Counted from the first letter of the stretch, positions 26,739-35,495 are shown. The stretch: DNA of 44,541 nucleotides from Nitrospirota bacterium (GCA_016217675.1 JACRHC010000016.1:1-44541), one strand, 5' to 3'. The notes: generated by a model from the sequence alone, not told the origin. Program-made: numbers and translations.

Positions 26739-27368
26739 ATGGAAAAAAAAATATTCTTCTTTTCGCTTGCGGTCTGTATCTCGCTTCTTGCCGCGACTTA
26801 TCGATGGACAGATTCAGCCCATTCAATAGGCCTTATCAAGGCGAGCGGCGGACAGGCGAGGCATGCCTCTACCTTCGAAAGCGGCAATGACCTCTATACG
26901 CTGATCGCAACCGCCACGGTCATCCCTCCCTACAGAGGTGATGCACGGATTGTGCTTGAAGGGAGCCCGGAGATTGACTACAGGATCCACTCGTCTGATC
27001 CTGTCATAGATCTCGGAATCCGCAGACAACCCAGGTTAAGGGATAATGTTCTTTATGATCTTCAGCCGAAAGACAGGATCGCACTTTGGGTGGTCATGAA
27101 GCCGCCTGTTCTCGACCCGGTCTGCAATATGGCATACCAGAAGGAATTTACAAAAGAACATCTGGATGGCAAAGATTATTTCTTCTGCTCTGACGGATGC
27201 AGGACTGCTTTTAAGGCCGAACCCGGGAAATACAGGGGAGGAGAAAGCATAAGGGGCAACTACACACTTGCTTTTTATGACACCAAAACAGACAAGGCGG
27301 TACTGCGCGTTCCGCTGATATTCAAAGGAAAGGGGGAGTTGAAAGATGCAGGCGAACACCACCACTAA
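26739..27368 (+). CDS. Exported YHS-domain metal-binding protein
   Basis: 209 aa. The N-terminal hydrophobic stretch (KKIFFFSLAVCISLLAATYR) is a signal peptide or anchor. Residues about 30-120 form a beta-rich domain I do not recognise. The YHS motif follows (LDPVCNMAYQKEF near 125, then YFFCSDGCRTAFKAEPGKY near 150), with Cys residues typical of copper- or heavy-metal-binding YHS domains. A His-rich C-terminus (GEHHH) could add a metal site. It starts 8 bp after the receptor gene and overlaps the NapH-like gene by 23 bp. A periplasmic metal acceptor or chaperone behind the receptor is the simplest reading, though this is inference. Confidence 0.78.
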   Translation: MEKKIFFFSLAVCISLLAATYRWTDSAHSIGLIKASGGQARHASTFESGNDLYTLIATATVIPPYRGDARIVLEGSPEIDYRIHSSDPVIDLGIRRQPRLRDNVLYDLQPKDRIALWVVMKPPVLDPVCNMAYQKEFTKEHLDGKDYFFCSDGCRTAFKAEPGKYRGGESIRGNYTLAFYDTKTDKAVLRVPLIFKGKGELKDAGEHHH

Positions 27369-28185
27369 TAAGAGCTTTCTTCAAAGGAACAGATACTGGA
27401 TTATGCTCGCTTCAGCCATCCTCCTGCTGCCGCCGCTGTCATTCCTTTTCCAGTTCACTGCAGACAACAACTTCTGCGGCTCATGGTGCCCGAGGATGTT
27501 CTTTGTCTGGAGAAAAGGCATGAGCGGCAGCGAGTACCTGATGGGTTTTATACGGAGTTATATGGGCGTGTCACTGGTATTTGGCATATTGGCAAGCACC
27601 TTTTTCTTCGGAAGGTACTGGTGCAGCCACCTCTGCCCGATCGGTGGAACCATGGAAGGAGGCAGCAGGGTTCTGCCGAAGTTTCTGAAGATCAACTATT
27701 CAGTCGTCCCGGCAGCCTCCTTCAGATACGGGTATCTCGCGGTCTATTTTATTGCATCTGCTATAGGAATAGGCAGCCTCTGCTGCAATTATTGCAATTT
27801 CGCGACCATACCGAGGATTGTCGGTGCGGCCTTTTCTCAGGCAGACGTGTCATATTTCCTCAGGTCAGCCGGGTTGGTAAACCTCGGACTGGTAGCAGGC
27901 CTTGGTTTTATCGCGCAGGGTGGAAGGGCATACTGCAATCTTCTCTGTCCCCTAGGCGCCCTGGATGCTCTTTCGAACAGGCTTGGCCTGAGGATCGGAA
28001 AGAGGATGTTGATCGACAGTACAAAGTGCAATGGCTGCACTGCCTGCGCAAGGGTCTGTCCCACGTGGTCGATTGAGGTGAAGGAGAAAAAGGCCGGAAT
28101 AGACCAGCTCTCCTGCATGCCCTGCGGAGAGTGCAGAAAGGTCTGCGCACAGGAGGCGATAAGCTATGGAAAATCTGCGCACTAA
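27346..28185 (+). CDS. NapH/NosR-like polytopic 4Fe-4S ferredoxin
   Basis: 279 aa, with a GGGGGAG ribosome binding site before ATG 27346. About four to five transmembrane helices are interleaved with Cys pairs on the cytoplasmic face: CGSWCP (about 44), WCSHLCP (about 93), CCNYCN (about 147) and CNLLCP (about 197). The C-terminus is a 2[4Fe-4S] ferredoxin-type domain with CNGCTACARVCP (about 228) and CMPCGECRKVC (about 257). In NapH and NosR the paired CxxxCP motifs help move quinol-derived electrons across the membrane. Here it could deliver electrons for reductive metal release or assimilation next to the YHS protein. The overlap arrangement supports one functional unit. Confidence 0.85.
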   Translation: MQANTTTNKSFLQRNRYWIMLASAILLLPPLSFLFQFTADNNFCGSWCPRMFFVWRKGMSGSEYLMGFIRSYMGVSLVFGILASTFFFGRYWCSHLCPIGGTMEGGSRVLPKFLKINYSVVPAASFRYGYLAVYFIASAIGIGSLCCNYCNFATIPRIVGAAFSQADVSYFLRSAGLVNLGLVAGLGFIAQGGRAYCNLLCPLGALDALSNRLGLRIGKRMLIDSTKCNGCTACARVCPTWSIEVKEKKAGIDQLSCMPCGECRKVCAQEAISYGKSAH

Positions 28186-28369
28186 ATTCATCTCAGCAGC
28201 GCTCGGCGCATCAGGCGGCATGGCCGGACTTCTGTCCCTTTCGAAATGCTCCGGCAGCGCCTGCACATCATGTTTTGGATGTGCAGGCGCCTCGATGGGC
28301 ATTCTGCTGCTTGTTCTGCTGAACAGGATAACAGGAAATAAAAAGGAGAAGAACAATGGAGTGGCTTAA
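28166..28369 (+). CDS. Small Cys-rich membrane protein
   Basis: 67 aa with a strong AGGAGG nine bases before ATG 28166, inside the end of the ferredoxin gene (20-bp overlap). It then overlaps exbB by 14 bp. A Gly/Ala-rich helix region, four cysteines in a compact block ([19 protein letters not shown]) and a Leu-rich membrane segment ([10 protein letters not shown]) are visible. I do not recognise the family. The Cys cluster between two hydrophobic segments could bind a metal or Fe-S cluster at the membrane. Its conserved-looking start site and nesting between two genes of the uptake system make it very likely a real coding gene. Confidence 0.72.
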   Translation: MENLRTKFISAALGASGGMAGLLSLSKCSGSACTSCFGCAGASMGILLLVLLNRITGNKKEKNNGVA

Positions 28370-28790
28370 AGAGGCAGTTGACTACGGCATAATCGGACTG
28401 CTTGTCCTCATGAGCATCATAGCTATCGGGATCGCAATCGAACGGTTTCTCATGTACAGAAACATCAGGCCGGCTGACTTTACCGACAAACAATCACTTG
28501 AACTTACGCTTACCGGCCGGCTCCATATCATAGCAACCATAGGAAGCAACGCACCTTATATCGGACTGTTAGGCACGGTACTGGGGATAATGCTCACCTT
28601 CTATACTATGGGCAGGGAGGGCTTTATGGACACCAACAGGATTATGGTCGGCCTTGCACTGGCACTCAAGGCAACAGCAATAGGCCTGCTTGTGGCGATC
28701 CCGTCTGTAGTCCTCTATAACGTTCTCCTGAGAAAGGCAAAGGTCATTATCACAACGTGGGAGATAGCAGATGGAAGAAAAAGAGTTTAA
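28356..28790 (+). CDS. exbB: ExbB-type proton-channel subunit (short form)
   Basis: 144 aa, with AAGGAG upstream of ATG 28356. It belongs to the MotA/TolQ/ExbB family: a first membrane helix ([20 protein letters not shown]), a short loop, then the two conserved helices with [20 protein letters not shown] and [20 protein letters not shown]. At about 145 residues it is shorter than enterobacterial ExbB and matches the compact ExbB2 form known from Helicobacter-type TonB systems. With ExbD it uses the proton gradient to energise TonB. It overlaps exbD by 20 bp. Confidence 0.9.
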   Translation: MEWLKEAVDYGIIGLLVLMSIIAIGIAIERFLMYRNIRPADFTDKQSLELTLTGRLHIIATIGSNAPYIGLLGTVLGIMLTFYTMGREGFMDTNRIMVGLALALKATAIGLLVAIPSVVLYNVLLRKAKVIITTWEIADGRKRV

Positions 28791-29151
28791 TTACATAAAC
28801 GTCATCCCTCTTGTGGATGTGATGCTCGTGCTCCTGACGATCGTACTTACGACCTCAGCCTTCATTGCTGCGGGCGTGATACCTGTAGAGCTGCCGAGGG
28901 CCTCAAAGAACCAGGCAGAGATACTGAAGACACAAACAATAGAGATAACCAGGCAGGGGCAGGTATACCTGAACGCACAGCCTGTATCTATTGAAGGACT
29001 GAAGGAATTCATGCAGCCCCTCGGAAGGGATATCCCGATTTTGATCAGAGCCGACAGGACCCTTGCTCTGCAGCTCTTTGTAGATGTGATCGCTGTTGTC
29101 AAGAACCTCGGATTTAAAAAAGTGAGCCTTCAGACAGAGGAAAAGAGATGA
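28771..29151 (+). CDS. exbD: ExbD-type TonB-energising subunit
   Basis: 126 aa. A short cytoplasmic N-terminus ([20 protein letters not shown]) contains the membrane-embedded Asp (PLVDVML) essential for proton coupling in ExbD/TolR, followed by one helix and a periplasmic domain (residues about 40-126) with the usual end ([20 protein letters not shown]). It is translationally coupled on both sides: a 20-bp overlap with exbB and an ATGA overlap with tonB. The size fits the ExbD2 form that partners compact ExbB2. Confidence 0.9.
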   Translation: MEEKEFNYINVIPLVDVMLVLLTIVLTTSAFIAAGVIPVELPRASKNQAEILKTQTIEITRQGQVYLNAQPVSIEGLKEFMQPLGRDIPILIRADRTLALQLFVDVIAVVKNLGFKKVSLQTEEKR

Positions 29152-29855
29152 ACTATCAACGGAGAGGTTATGGCTATTCGTTGGTTATCCATATATCTCT
29201 GCTCTGTCTTATTGCCGGCATAAGCAGCTCATTGGTTCATCTCAATAATCCGGTGGTCATTGACTTCAGCATAGAGAATGCATCACCAAAAAGCGATCTC
29301 AGGACAACTCCTGCGGCCCAAAACCCTCAGACAAAGGCCGTGGAAACTGCACCGCTGAAACCAGTCCCTGTTGTTGCAAAGCAGGAGCCAGTGCTTCAGC
29401 AGGAAACTCCTGTCAGCGAAACAGCTGCCGGGAGCCAGGTGCCTGTTGCCCCTTCCAGGGCTTCCTCAGGTGTTCAGCCTCCAGCAGGCAGTTCATCTGC
29501 TGCTCCAGACAGCGCAATAGCAGAGAGGAAGCCCTCCCTGTCTCATGGTCAGGCCAGCTCTGCAGAGGGAATGAAGCAGAATTATCTCAAAGAGCACTTT
29601 GCCTATATCAGAAACATTGTCCAGCAGAAACTGAGCTATCCGAAGATAGCGAGGAAGATGGGCTGGGCGGGAAAGGTGATCATCTCTTTTGTGGTCTGTA
29701 CGGACGGCCATGCAAAGGACATCACAATAAAGGAAGGCTCAGGCATTGAGATGCTCGACAAAAATGCGATAGCAGCAGTCCAGCAGGCATCGCCATTTCC
29801 CAGGCCGCCGATTGAGGCCCAGTTGATCATACCGATCAGCTACAGCCTGAACTAA
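29148..29855 (+). CDS. tonB: TonB energy-transducing protein
   Basis: 235 aa. An N-terminal membrane anchor (SLVIHISLLCLIAGISSSLV) is followed by a Pro/Ala/Ser-rich periplasmic linker (about 40-140) with KPVPVV-type runs. The C-terminal TonB domain (about 150-235) contains YPKIARKMGWAGKVIISFVV, then GSGIEMLDKNAIAAVQQASP and FPRPP, followed by PISYSLN. It contacts the receptor's TonB box. It is the last gene of the overlapping uptake operon. No T-rich terminator follows, but a GC stem (GCCCG/CGGGC) lies about 50 bp downstream. Confidence 0.92.
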   Translation: MNYQRRGYGYSLVIHISLLCLIAGISSSLVHLNNPVVIDFSIENASPKSDLRTTPAAQNPQTKAVETAPLKPVPVVAKQEPVLQQETPVSETAAGSQVPVAPSRASSGVQPPAGSSSAAPDSAIAERKPSLSHGQASSAEGMKQNYLKEHFAYIRNIVQQKLSYPKIARKMGWAGKVIISFVVCTDGHAKDITIKEGSGIEMLDKNAIAAVQQASPFPRPPIEAQLIIPISYSLN

Positions 29856-29945
29856 TATGTTATGCATAACTCTGGTCCATAAACGCTCCGAAATAATACG
29901 CTGCCCGGTGCCGGCGGGCCGCTCATTGCGCAGAGAGGACCTTTT

Positions 29946-29964
29946 GATAATTATCATGATAATT
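29946..29964. promoter_or_regulatory. Fur-like palindrome with overlapping promoter
   Basis: GATAATTATCATGATAATT contains the perfect palindrome ATTATCATGATAAT and three hexamers of the Fur-box type (GATAAT, inverted ATGATA, GATAAT). A TTGATT at 29963 with a TATATG 17 bp further on would form a sigma70-like promoter touching the site. It lies about 90 bp downstream of tonB and 85 bp upstream of the first solute-binding protein gene, which it would control. No such box is seen before the TonB receptor gene. The link to Fur is inference. Confidence 0.5.
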
Positions 29965-30047
29965 TGATTCTTGACGATCATGCCATTATATGAAATTATG
30001 TATATAAAGATTGGCGATTTTGTGATTCAGACGGCAACGGAGGATAT

Positions 30048-31046
30048 GTGCATTTTATGCGAGGAGAAATGAAGCAAGGCTTTTGTCTGTATATAGTTAT
30101 CTTTTGCGCATTACTTCCGATATCTGTACTAAGCGGCTGCGAGCAGAGACAAAATAAAGCATACAGCGTCGGCATTATTAATCCCGGCTCCGGATATGAC
30201 GAAGTTGTTAAGGGCTTCAAGGCCGGTATGGAGAAGCGTGGTTATTCGGAAGGGAAAAACATAACCTATCTCTATGATGGGCCTCTGAAAAACCTCAATG
30301 ATGCTGATGTCAGGATAAAGGGGATGCTGGCCGGCAATGTTGATCTGATATACAGCCTCACCACACCTGCAACCAAGAGAGTCAAAGCAGCACTTGCCGG
30401 AACGAATGTCTCTGCAGTATTCGGCCCGGTGCATGATCCGGTCAGCTCGGGACTGGTCAATTCCCTTGCGAATCCCGGCGGCCAGCTTACCGGAATCAAG
30501 GTGCGGGGCAGTACGCCAAAGGCGCTGGAGTGGCTGAGAGCAATCGTGCCTGCGGTTAAAGTTATTTATGTTCCCTTTCACATCACGGACGACGCTGCCT
30601 GCCAGACGGTCGATGACCTTCGGGAGACCGCTGCAAAGTTTAATATTCACCTGGTGACGGAGAATGTTACGAACAAAAAGGAGCTCGAAACAGCATTGAT
30701 GAATATTCCTCATAATGCTGATGCTATCTGGATGACTTGTTCCAATCTTCTCTTTTCCAATGTGGATAAGATAGTCAAGGCTGCTTCTGCCCGCAAAATC
30801 CCTACAGCGTCGTCAACCCATTCCCCCTATAGAAGCGGTATACTCATATCCTATGGAGAGAATGACTTTCATCTCGGAGAGGACGTTAGTCGTCTGGCGG
30901 ACAAGCTGCTGAAAGGGGCCTCTGCCGCACAGGTCCCTGTGGAAACCGCCGAATTTTTTCTTGGCATAAATCTCCAGACTGCCCGCGCTATAGGCATCAA
31001 GGTCCCCCCTGAAGTGATCAAGCAGGCGGATTTTCTTGTCCGCTGA
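30048..31046 (+). CDS. ABC-type solute-binding lipoprotein (TrpX/ABC_sub_bind family)
   Basis: Up to 332 aa. A hydrophobic signal with lipobox (LLPISVLSGC) predicts a lipid-anchored periplasmic protein. The two-lobed binding fold of the ABC_sub_bind (TrpX-like) family is indicated by VGIINPGSGYDEVVKGFKAG, then LIYSLTTPATKRVK and NPGGQLTGIKVRGSTPKALE, with the family end FFLGINLQTARAIGIKVPP. GTG 30048 follows GGAGG by four bases; ATG 30069 is an alternative that gives a more standard signal peptide. No permease or ATPase gene is nearby. Its neighbours are a paralogue and a sensor kinase, so it may present a ligand for sensing rather than transport. Confidence 0.82.
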   Translation: MHFMRGEMKQGFCLYIVIFCALLPISVLSGCEQRQNKAYSVGIINPGSGYDEVVKGFKAGMEKRGYSEGKNITYLYDGPLKNLNDADVRIKGMLAGNVDLIYSLTTPATKRVKAALAGTNVSAVFGPVHDPVSSGLVNSLANPGGQLTGIKVRGSTPKALEWLRAIVPAVKVIYVPFHITDDAACQTVDDLRETAAKFNIHLVTENVTNKKELETALMNIPHNADAIWMTCSNLLFSNVDKIVKAASARKIPTASSTHSPYRSGILISYGENDFHLGEDVSRLADKLLKGASAAQVPVETAEFFLGINLQTARAIGIKVPPEVIKQADFLVR

Positions 31047-31058
31047 CAGGAGAAGAAA

Positions 31059-32063
31059 ATGGCTTTGAAACCCGGTTCTGCCGCTGATCTCAGGGAAAAG
31101 GTTTATTCTGTTTTTCTGATCGCTCTGATTATCGTTGTCCTGACTGCCGGTATTTCATATAAGCTGGGATTCTGGGAAAGAAAATATGTCATAGGGTATG
31201 TCAACCCCAATCCCGAAGAAAACGAGGGCGCTCCGGGTTTTTTGCGCAATATGCCGAAGTACGGGTTCATAGAAGGGAAAAATGTAACCTACATCAAGAA
31301 CGAAAGCAAAGACATGAAGATCATTGAGAATGTGCTCAGGGATATGGTGGCGAAACGCGTCGACCTTATCCTGACCATGTCGACACCCGCGACAAAAATG
31401 GCAAAGAAGCTCACGCAGGAGACGAATATCCCTGTCGTGTTTATCATGTATGATGCGATCGGCTCAGGCATTGTAAAGAGCCTTGTCGAGCATGACAACA
31501 ATATTACCGGGGTCCAGCTTCAGGGCAGCACCCCTAAGGCGCTGGAGTGGCTTTCGGTAATGTTACCCGGCGCAAGGCATATATTTGTTCCTGTCAGTTT
31601 TGATACCGGCGCTGCCAAACAGAGCCTGGAAAAGCTGAAGCAGAGCTGTGAGCAATTGGGGTTCAGCCTCACGGTTGCTGAGGTGAAGACTGTTGAAGAG
31701 CTGCATGCATCGCTTTCATCCATGCCGAAGGACACAGACGCCGTCTTTATGCTCCATTCCTGGCTGGTAGGCTCGCATGTCGCTGAGGTCATAGGCGAGG
31801 CAAATAAACGGCACATACCGGTAATTTCGGCAGGCCATGTAGATTACCAGCACGGACTGGTCATGTCCTTTGCACCTGCGGACGACGCTACAGGGATGCA
31901 GGCAGCCCGTCTGGCCCACAAGATCCTTCATGGGACCCCTCCTGCCCATATGCCTGTGGAGAATGCCGAAGTCTTCCTCGGGATTAATCTCAGGACAGCC
32001 CGGAGCGCCGGCTTAGAGATCCCGGCAACTGTGCTCAGGCGGGCGGACTATATTATTCGCTGA
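31059..32063 (+). CDS. Membrane-anchored ABC-type solute-binding protein (paralogue)
   Basis: 334 aa with GACAGGAGAAG before ATG 31059, 12 bp after the previous stop. Instead of a lipobox it has an uncleaved-looking helix (VYSVFLIALIIVVLTAGISY). The rest matches the preceding protein segment by segment: VIGYVNPNPEENEGAPG, LILTMSTPATKMAKKL, ITGVQLQGSTPKALEWL and the same end, VFLGINLRTARSAGLEIP. The pair looks like a tandem duplication that diverged in anchoring and presumably ligand. It is followed after 21 bp by the HisKA_2 kinase gene, making a binding-protein/kinase unit plausible. Confidence 0.83.
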   Translation: MALKPGSAADLREKVYSVFLIALIIVVLTAGISYKLGFWERKYVIGYVNPNPEENEGAPGFLRNMPKYGFIEGKNVTYIKNESKDMKIIENVLRDMVAKRVDLILTMSTPATKMAKKLTQETNIPVVFIMYDAIGSGIVKSLVEHDNNITGVQLQGSTPKALEWLSVMLPGARHIFVPVSFDTGAAKQSLEKLKQSCEQLGFSLTVAEVKTVEELHASLSSMPKDTDAVFMLHSWLVGSHVAEVIGEANKRHIPVISAGHVDYQHGLVMSFAPADDATGMQAARLAHKILHGTPPAHMPVENAEVFLGINLRTARSAGLEIPATVLRRADYIIR

Positions 32064-32084
32064 TGGATGGGGTAAGAGAGTAAG

Positions 32085-34580
32085 ATGACGAAACGCAGAG
32101 GAATAAGGAAAAGGGTCATTGTATCTGTTACGATTCTGATCGTGGTGTCATTCGCACTGCTGGGTGTAGCCCTTTCTTCATTGATTTACAAGAACGAGAA
32201 AGAGGAGCTCATGTCTTTAGAGCGTGAGCTTGTCGGCTATGCTGCAAATGAAATGTTATGGGACATCCACGAACTTTCGGCGCTTCTTGGTTTTTCTGCC
32301 CTGAATTATGACGTGTCACGCCAAAATGGCTTCAGCGAGGCCGGCTTTCTCTCCCAAGTTCTTTCAAGCGAGCACGTAAAGCACAATAATATAGTGGACG
32401 AGCTTTCATTTATTGGCAATACCGGCCGGGAACGAGCCCGGGTATCCAGAACAACGGTCTTTAGTGGCAAGGATTTGCGTAATTTCGCCAAGGCTGATGA
32501 ATTTGCCGTTCCCCTGAAAACCGGGCTTGTCTATTTTGGGCCGGTGTCCTTTGAGAGTGCAACCTTTGAGCCCCATATGACGATGTCGCTGCCGATTCAG
32601 GATGTGGCAAGCGGCGTTGTGCAGGCTGTGCTTATCGGGAGAATACGCCTGAACCGCATCTGGGAAAATGCGGTCGAAAGATCGGTCGGAGAGACCGGTA
32701 TTATCTTCATAACCGATGACACCGGAAAAGTGCTGGCGCACCCGGACCCTTCGGTAATCTACCTTAATACCTTTTATACGCCTGAATCACCGGAGGGATT
32801 TCAGAGGGGGCTGAATGGTGAAAGGGTCATGCTTGTCAGCAGGAAGGTTGATGTCGGAAACAGGACATTTTTTGTTTATGCCTCAATGCCGCTCAGGGAG
32901 GTGATCGGTCTTTCCCTGAAAACGCTCTCTGTTATGGCTGTCTTCCTGATAGGCTTTGTATTTTTCAGCATCGCGGTCTGTCTTGTAGCGGTCAACCGCA
33001 TTATCGGGCCCATTGAGTCGCTTGCAGCAAATGCCAGAAACATAAGTGCCGGCCAGATGTTCACCCCTGTTCGTGTCGAAGATGGCGATGAGATCGGTGA
33101 TATGTCAAGCGCCTTTAACATCATGACCTCACGGCTTTTGGAGTCGATAGATTCTCTGGAGGCCAGAAACGTGCTTTTAAATAACATCATGAATTCGCTT
33201 ACGCATCCTTTTTACGTTATTGATGCCGGCGACTACACCATAAAGCTGGCTAATCCCGCAGCCGGATTCAGCGACCAGTCAGAAGCCCGGACCTGCTACG
33301 CCCTGACGCATCAGAAAGATAAGCCCTGTTCTGACAGCGAGCACCCCTGCGTGATTGAATTGATCAGACAAGAGAAAAAACCTGTGGTTGTTGAGCATGT
33401 GCATTACGATGAGCAGGGAAAGCCCTTAATCGTCGAGATTCATGGCTATCCTATCTTTGACAAGGACCATAACGTTATTCAGGTGATTGAGTATATATTC
33501 GACATTACAGCCCGGAAGAAGATGGAAGAAGACCTGCACGTCAGTGAACAGAAGAACCGGACCATAACTGCCACGGCGAAAGACGCGATCATCATGGTGG
33601 ATGAAAATGATTCTGTCCTGTTCTGGAACCCGGCAGCAGAGATGATTTTCGGCTATTCTGAAGAAGAAGTGCTTGGCAGGGAATTACATGACCTGATCGG
33701 CTCGACAAGCTACCGTGAAGCGTACCTGAAGGGGCTGGAGACATTTCGACAGACAGGGGCAGGCGCTGCAGTCGGCCAGACGATTGAGATGAAGGCAAAG
33801 AAAAAGGACGGTACTGAGTTTCCCGTGGAGCTGTCTCTTTCGGCTTTTCTGGTGAAAGACCGGTGGTGTGCCGTCGGGATTGCCAGAGACATAACCCAGC
33901 GGAAGCTGGCTGAAGACAAAATGATCGAGTCTCTGAGGGAAAAAGAACTCCTGCTGCAGGAGATTCATCACCGGGTAAAAAATAACATGCAGGTCATAGC
34001 GAGCCTCCTCGACCTCCAGCTGGGCTTTGTCCAGGGAAGGCAGCCCCAGGAGATCTTCAGCGACATCAAGAACCGGATTAAATCAATGGCCCTTGTGCAT
34101 GAAAGACTCTATCTGTCGAAAGACCTCACCAAAATAGACTTTCATGATTACCTTGAAACACTCATCAGTAATCTGTACCGGTTCTATAATGTGAGCATGG
34201 CCAGAGTCGTTTTGAAGCTTGAGGTAAGCGATATTGCGATCGGCATTGACACGGCAATTCCATGCGGGCTGATTGTAAATGAGCTGATTACGAATGCCCT
34301 GAAGTATGCCTTTCCCGGTGACAGGGCCGGAGAATTAGGCGTACTTTTCCGGAAGACCGGCGAAAGTGATGAGGGCAGGGAGTTATTCGAAATGACCGTG
34401 CAGGACAACGGCATTGGTATGCCGGAAGACCTTGATTTGAAGGGTGTAAAGACCCTGGGCCTGTATCTTGTGACTACCCTGGCCGAGCATCAACTCCAGG
34501 GAACCATAGAGCTGAACCGTACAAACGGAACAGGCTTCAGGATCCGGTTCAGGGAACTGAAGTATAAAAAAAGACTTTGA
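32085..34580 (+). CDS. Membrane HisKA_2 sensor kinase with periplasmic sensor, HAMP and two PAS domains
   Basis: 831 aa. A first membrane helix (about 10-33), a periplasmic sensor of about 250 residues resembling dCache/sCache folds (FITDDTGKVLAHPDPS), a second helix (about 280-305) and HAMP (305-360) are visible. The first PAS domain (about 365-480) has the Cys/His cluster TCYALTHQKDKPC, then EHPC, and strongly resembles the PAS of the hybrid kinase at 6589. A second PAS follows (about 490-610; DAIIMVDENDSVLFWNPAAE). The HisKA_2 phospho-acceptor EIHHRVKNNMQVIASLLDLQ is near 625, and the ATPase domain carries NELITNALKYAF and DNGIGMPED. The kinase half is highly similar to that encoded at 35496, indicating duplication. 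There is no adjacent response regulator. Confidence 0.87.
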   Translation: MTKRRGIRKRVIVSVTILIVVSFALLGVALSSLIYKNEKEELMSLERELVGYAANEMLWDIHELSALLGFSALNYDVSRQNGFSEAGFLSQVLSSEHVKHNNIVDELSFIGNTGRERARVSRTTVFSGKDLRNFAKADEFAVPLKTGLVYFGPVSFESATFEPHMTMSLPIQDVASGVVQAVLIGRIRLNRIWENAVERSVGETGIIFITDDTGKVLAHPDPSVIYLNTFYTPESPEGFQRGLNGERVMLVSRKVDVGNRTFFVYASMPLREVIGLSLKTLSVMAVFLIGFVFFSIAVCLVAVNRIIGPIESLAANARNISAGQMFTPVRVEDGDEIGDMSSAFNIMTSRLLESIDSLEARNVLLNNIMNSLTHPFYVIDAGDYTIKLANPAAGFSDQSEARTCYALTHQKDKPCSDSEHPCVIELIRQEKKPVVVEHVHYDEQGKPLIVEIHGYPIFDKDHNVIQVIEYIFDITARKKMEEDLHVSEQKNRTITATAKDAIIMVDENDSVLFWNPAAEMIFGYSEEEVLGRELHDLIGSTSYREAYLKGLETFRQTGAGAAVGQTIEMKAKKKDGTEFPVELSLSAFLVKDRWCAVGIARDITQRKLAEDKMIESLREKELLLQEIHHRVKNNMQVIASLLDLQLGFVQGRQPQEIFSDIKNRIKSMALVHERLYLSKDLTKIDFHDYLETLISNLYRFYNVSMARVVLKLEVSDIAIGIDTAIPCGLIVNELITNALKYAFPGDRAGELGVLFRKTGESDEGRELFEMTVQDNGIGMPEDLDLKGVKTLGLYLVTTLAEHQLQGTIELNRTNGTGFRIRFRELKYKKRL

Positions 34581-34628
34581 AAACTGCAGCAAAGAGAAAG
34601 AAATATGATGATAAGGAGGTGCAGGCCT

Positions 34629-35495
34629 ATGAAGCGAGCTCTGGGGTTAGGCAAGGTTTTTCTCTTAATCTTCTGCACAGCATTTCAGGGGCATTTCCCC
34701 GGACTTGAGCCCTATGCTGCTTATGCAGCCCAGAAGTCGTATACCATCGGGGTTGTTCCGCAGTTTGAGCAGAGAAAGCTCCATGCCACATGGAAGCCGA
34801 TCATAGAAGACCTTGAAAGAAGGACCGGGCTTGCATTCGACCTCAATTCAACGCTGACGATCGAAGCGTTCGAAAAGGCCATTGAGCGCGGCGAGTTCGA
34901 TTTTCTCTACATGAACCCCTATCATATTGTGCAGGTCCACGATAAGCAGGGGTATATCCCGCTTGTGGCGGACAAGGCGCCTCTGCGGGGCATCCTTGTA
35001 GTCCGAAAGGACAGTGCAATTCAATCACCTGCTGATCTGAACGGCAAGGTAGTTGCCTTTCCGTCACCGAATGCCATCGGGGCGACGCTGCTGCCGATGT
35101 CCGACCTTGGCCAGCTCTTCCAGGCTACGGTCAGACCTCTCTATGTAAAGACACACAGCTCCGTATACCTGCATGTTGCAAAGGACCTTGCTGCAGCCGG
35201 CGGGGGAGTTGAAAAGACGCTGCAGGAACAGAGTGAGGAGTTACGCAGCGTCCTTCGCATTATCTACACTACCCGCTCATTCCCCTCTCACCCTGTTGCG
35301 GCCCACCCCAGGGTTTCGAGGGATGTCCGGGAAAAGGTGCGCAGGGCACTTCTTGACATGAACAATACTCCTGAAGGCAGGGCAATGCTTCAGAAGGTCC
35401 CGGTTGAACAGTTTATTTCAGTGACCTATGACGACTATAAGGTCATGTCCTCCTGGGGGCTCGAAAAATACTGGCAGCCTGTTTCGGGGGATTGA
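34629..35495 (+). CDS. PhnD-like phosphate/phosphonate-type solute-binding protein
   Basis: About 288 aa. ATG 34629 lies nine bases after AAGGAGG, a better start than the ATGs at 34605. A signal peptide ends near AYAAQ. The mature protein follows the PhnD/SsuA-2 type of periplasmic binding fold: YTIGVVPQFEQRKLHATWKP, then GEFDFLYMNPYHIV, VRKDSAIQSPADLNGKVVAF and FPSPNAIGATLLP. Members bind phosphonates, phosphite or phosphate, and several act with sensor kinases rather than transporters. It abuts the next kinase gene with no gap (TGATTG). No phn permease or ATPase gene is present, so a sensory role is likely. Confidence 0.83.
   Translation: MKRALGLGKVFLLIFCTAFQGHFPGLEPYAAYAAQKSYTIGVVPQFEQRKLHATWKPIIEDLERRTGLAFDLNSTLTIEAFEKAIERGEFDFLYMNPYHIVQVHDKQGYIPLVADKAPLRGILVVRKDSAIQSPADLNGKVVAFPSPNAIGATLLPMSDLGQLFQATVRPLYVKTHSSVYLHVAKDLAAAGGGVEKTLQEQSEELRSVLRIIYTTRSFPSHPVAAHPRVSRDVREKVRRALLDMNNTPEGRAMLQKVPVEQFISVTYDDYKVMSSWGLEKYWQPVSGD

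Noticed and set aside
29859..29870. Perfect 12-bp palindrome GTTATGCATAAC after tonB
   Set aside because: Too short and isolated to assign a role; no T-run for termination and no second copy nearby.
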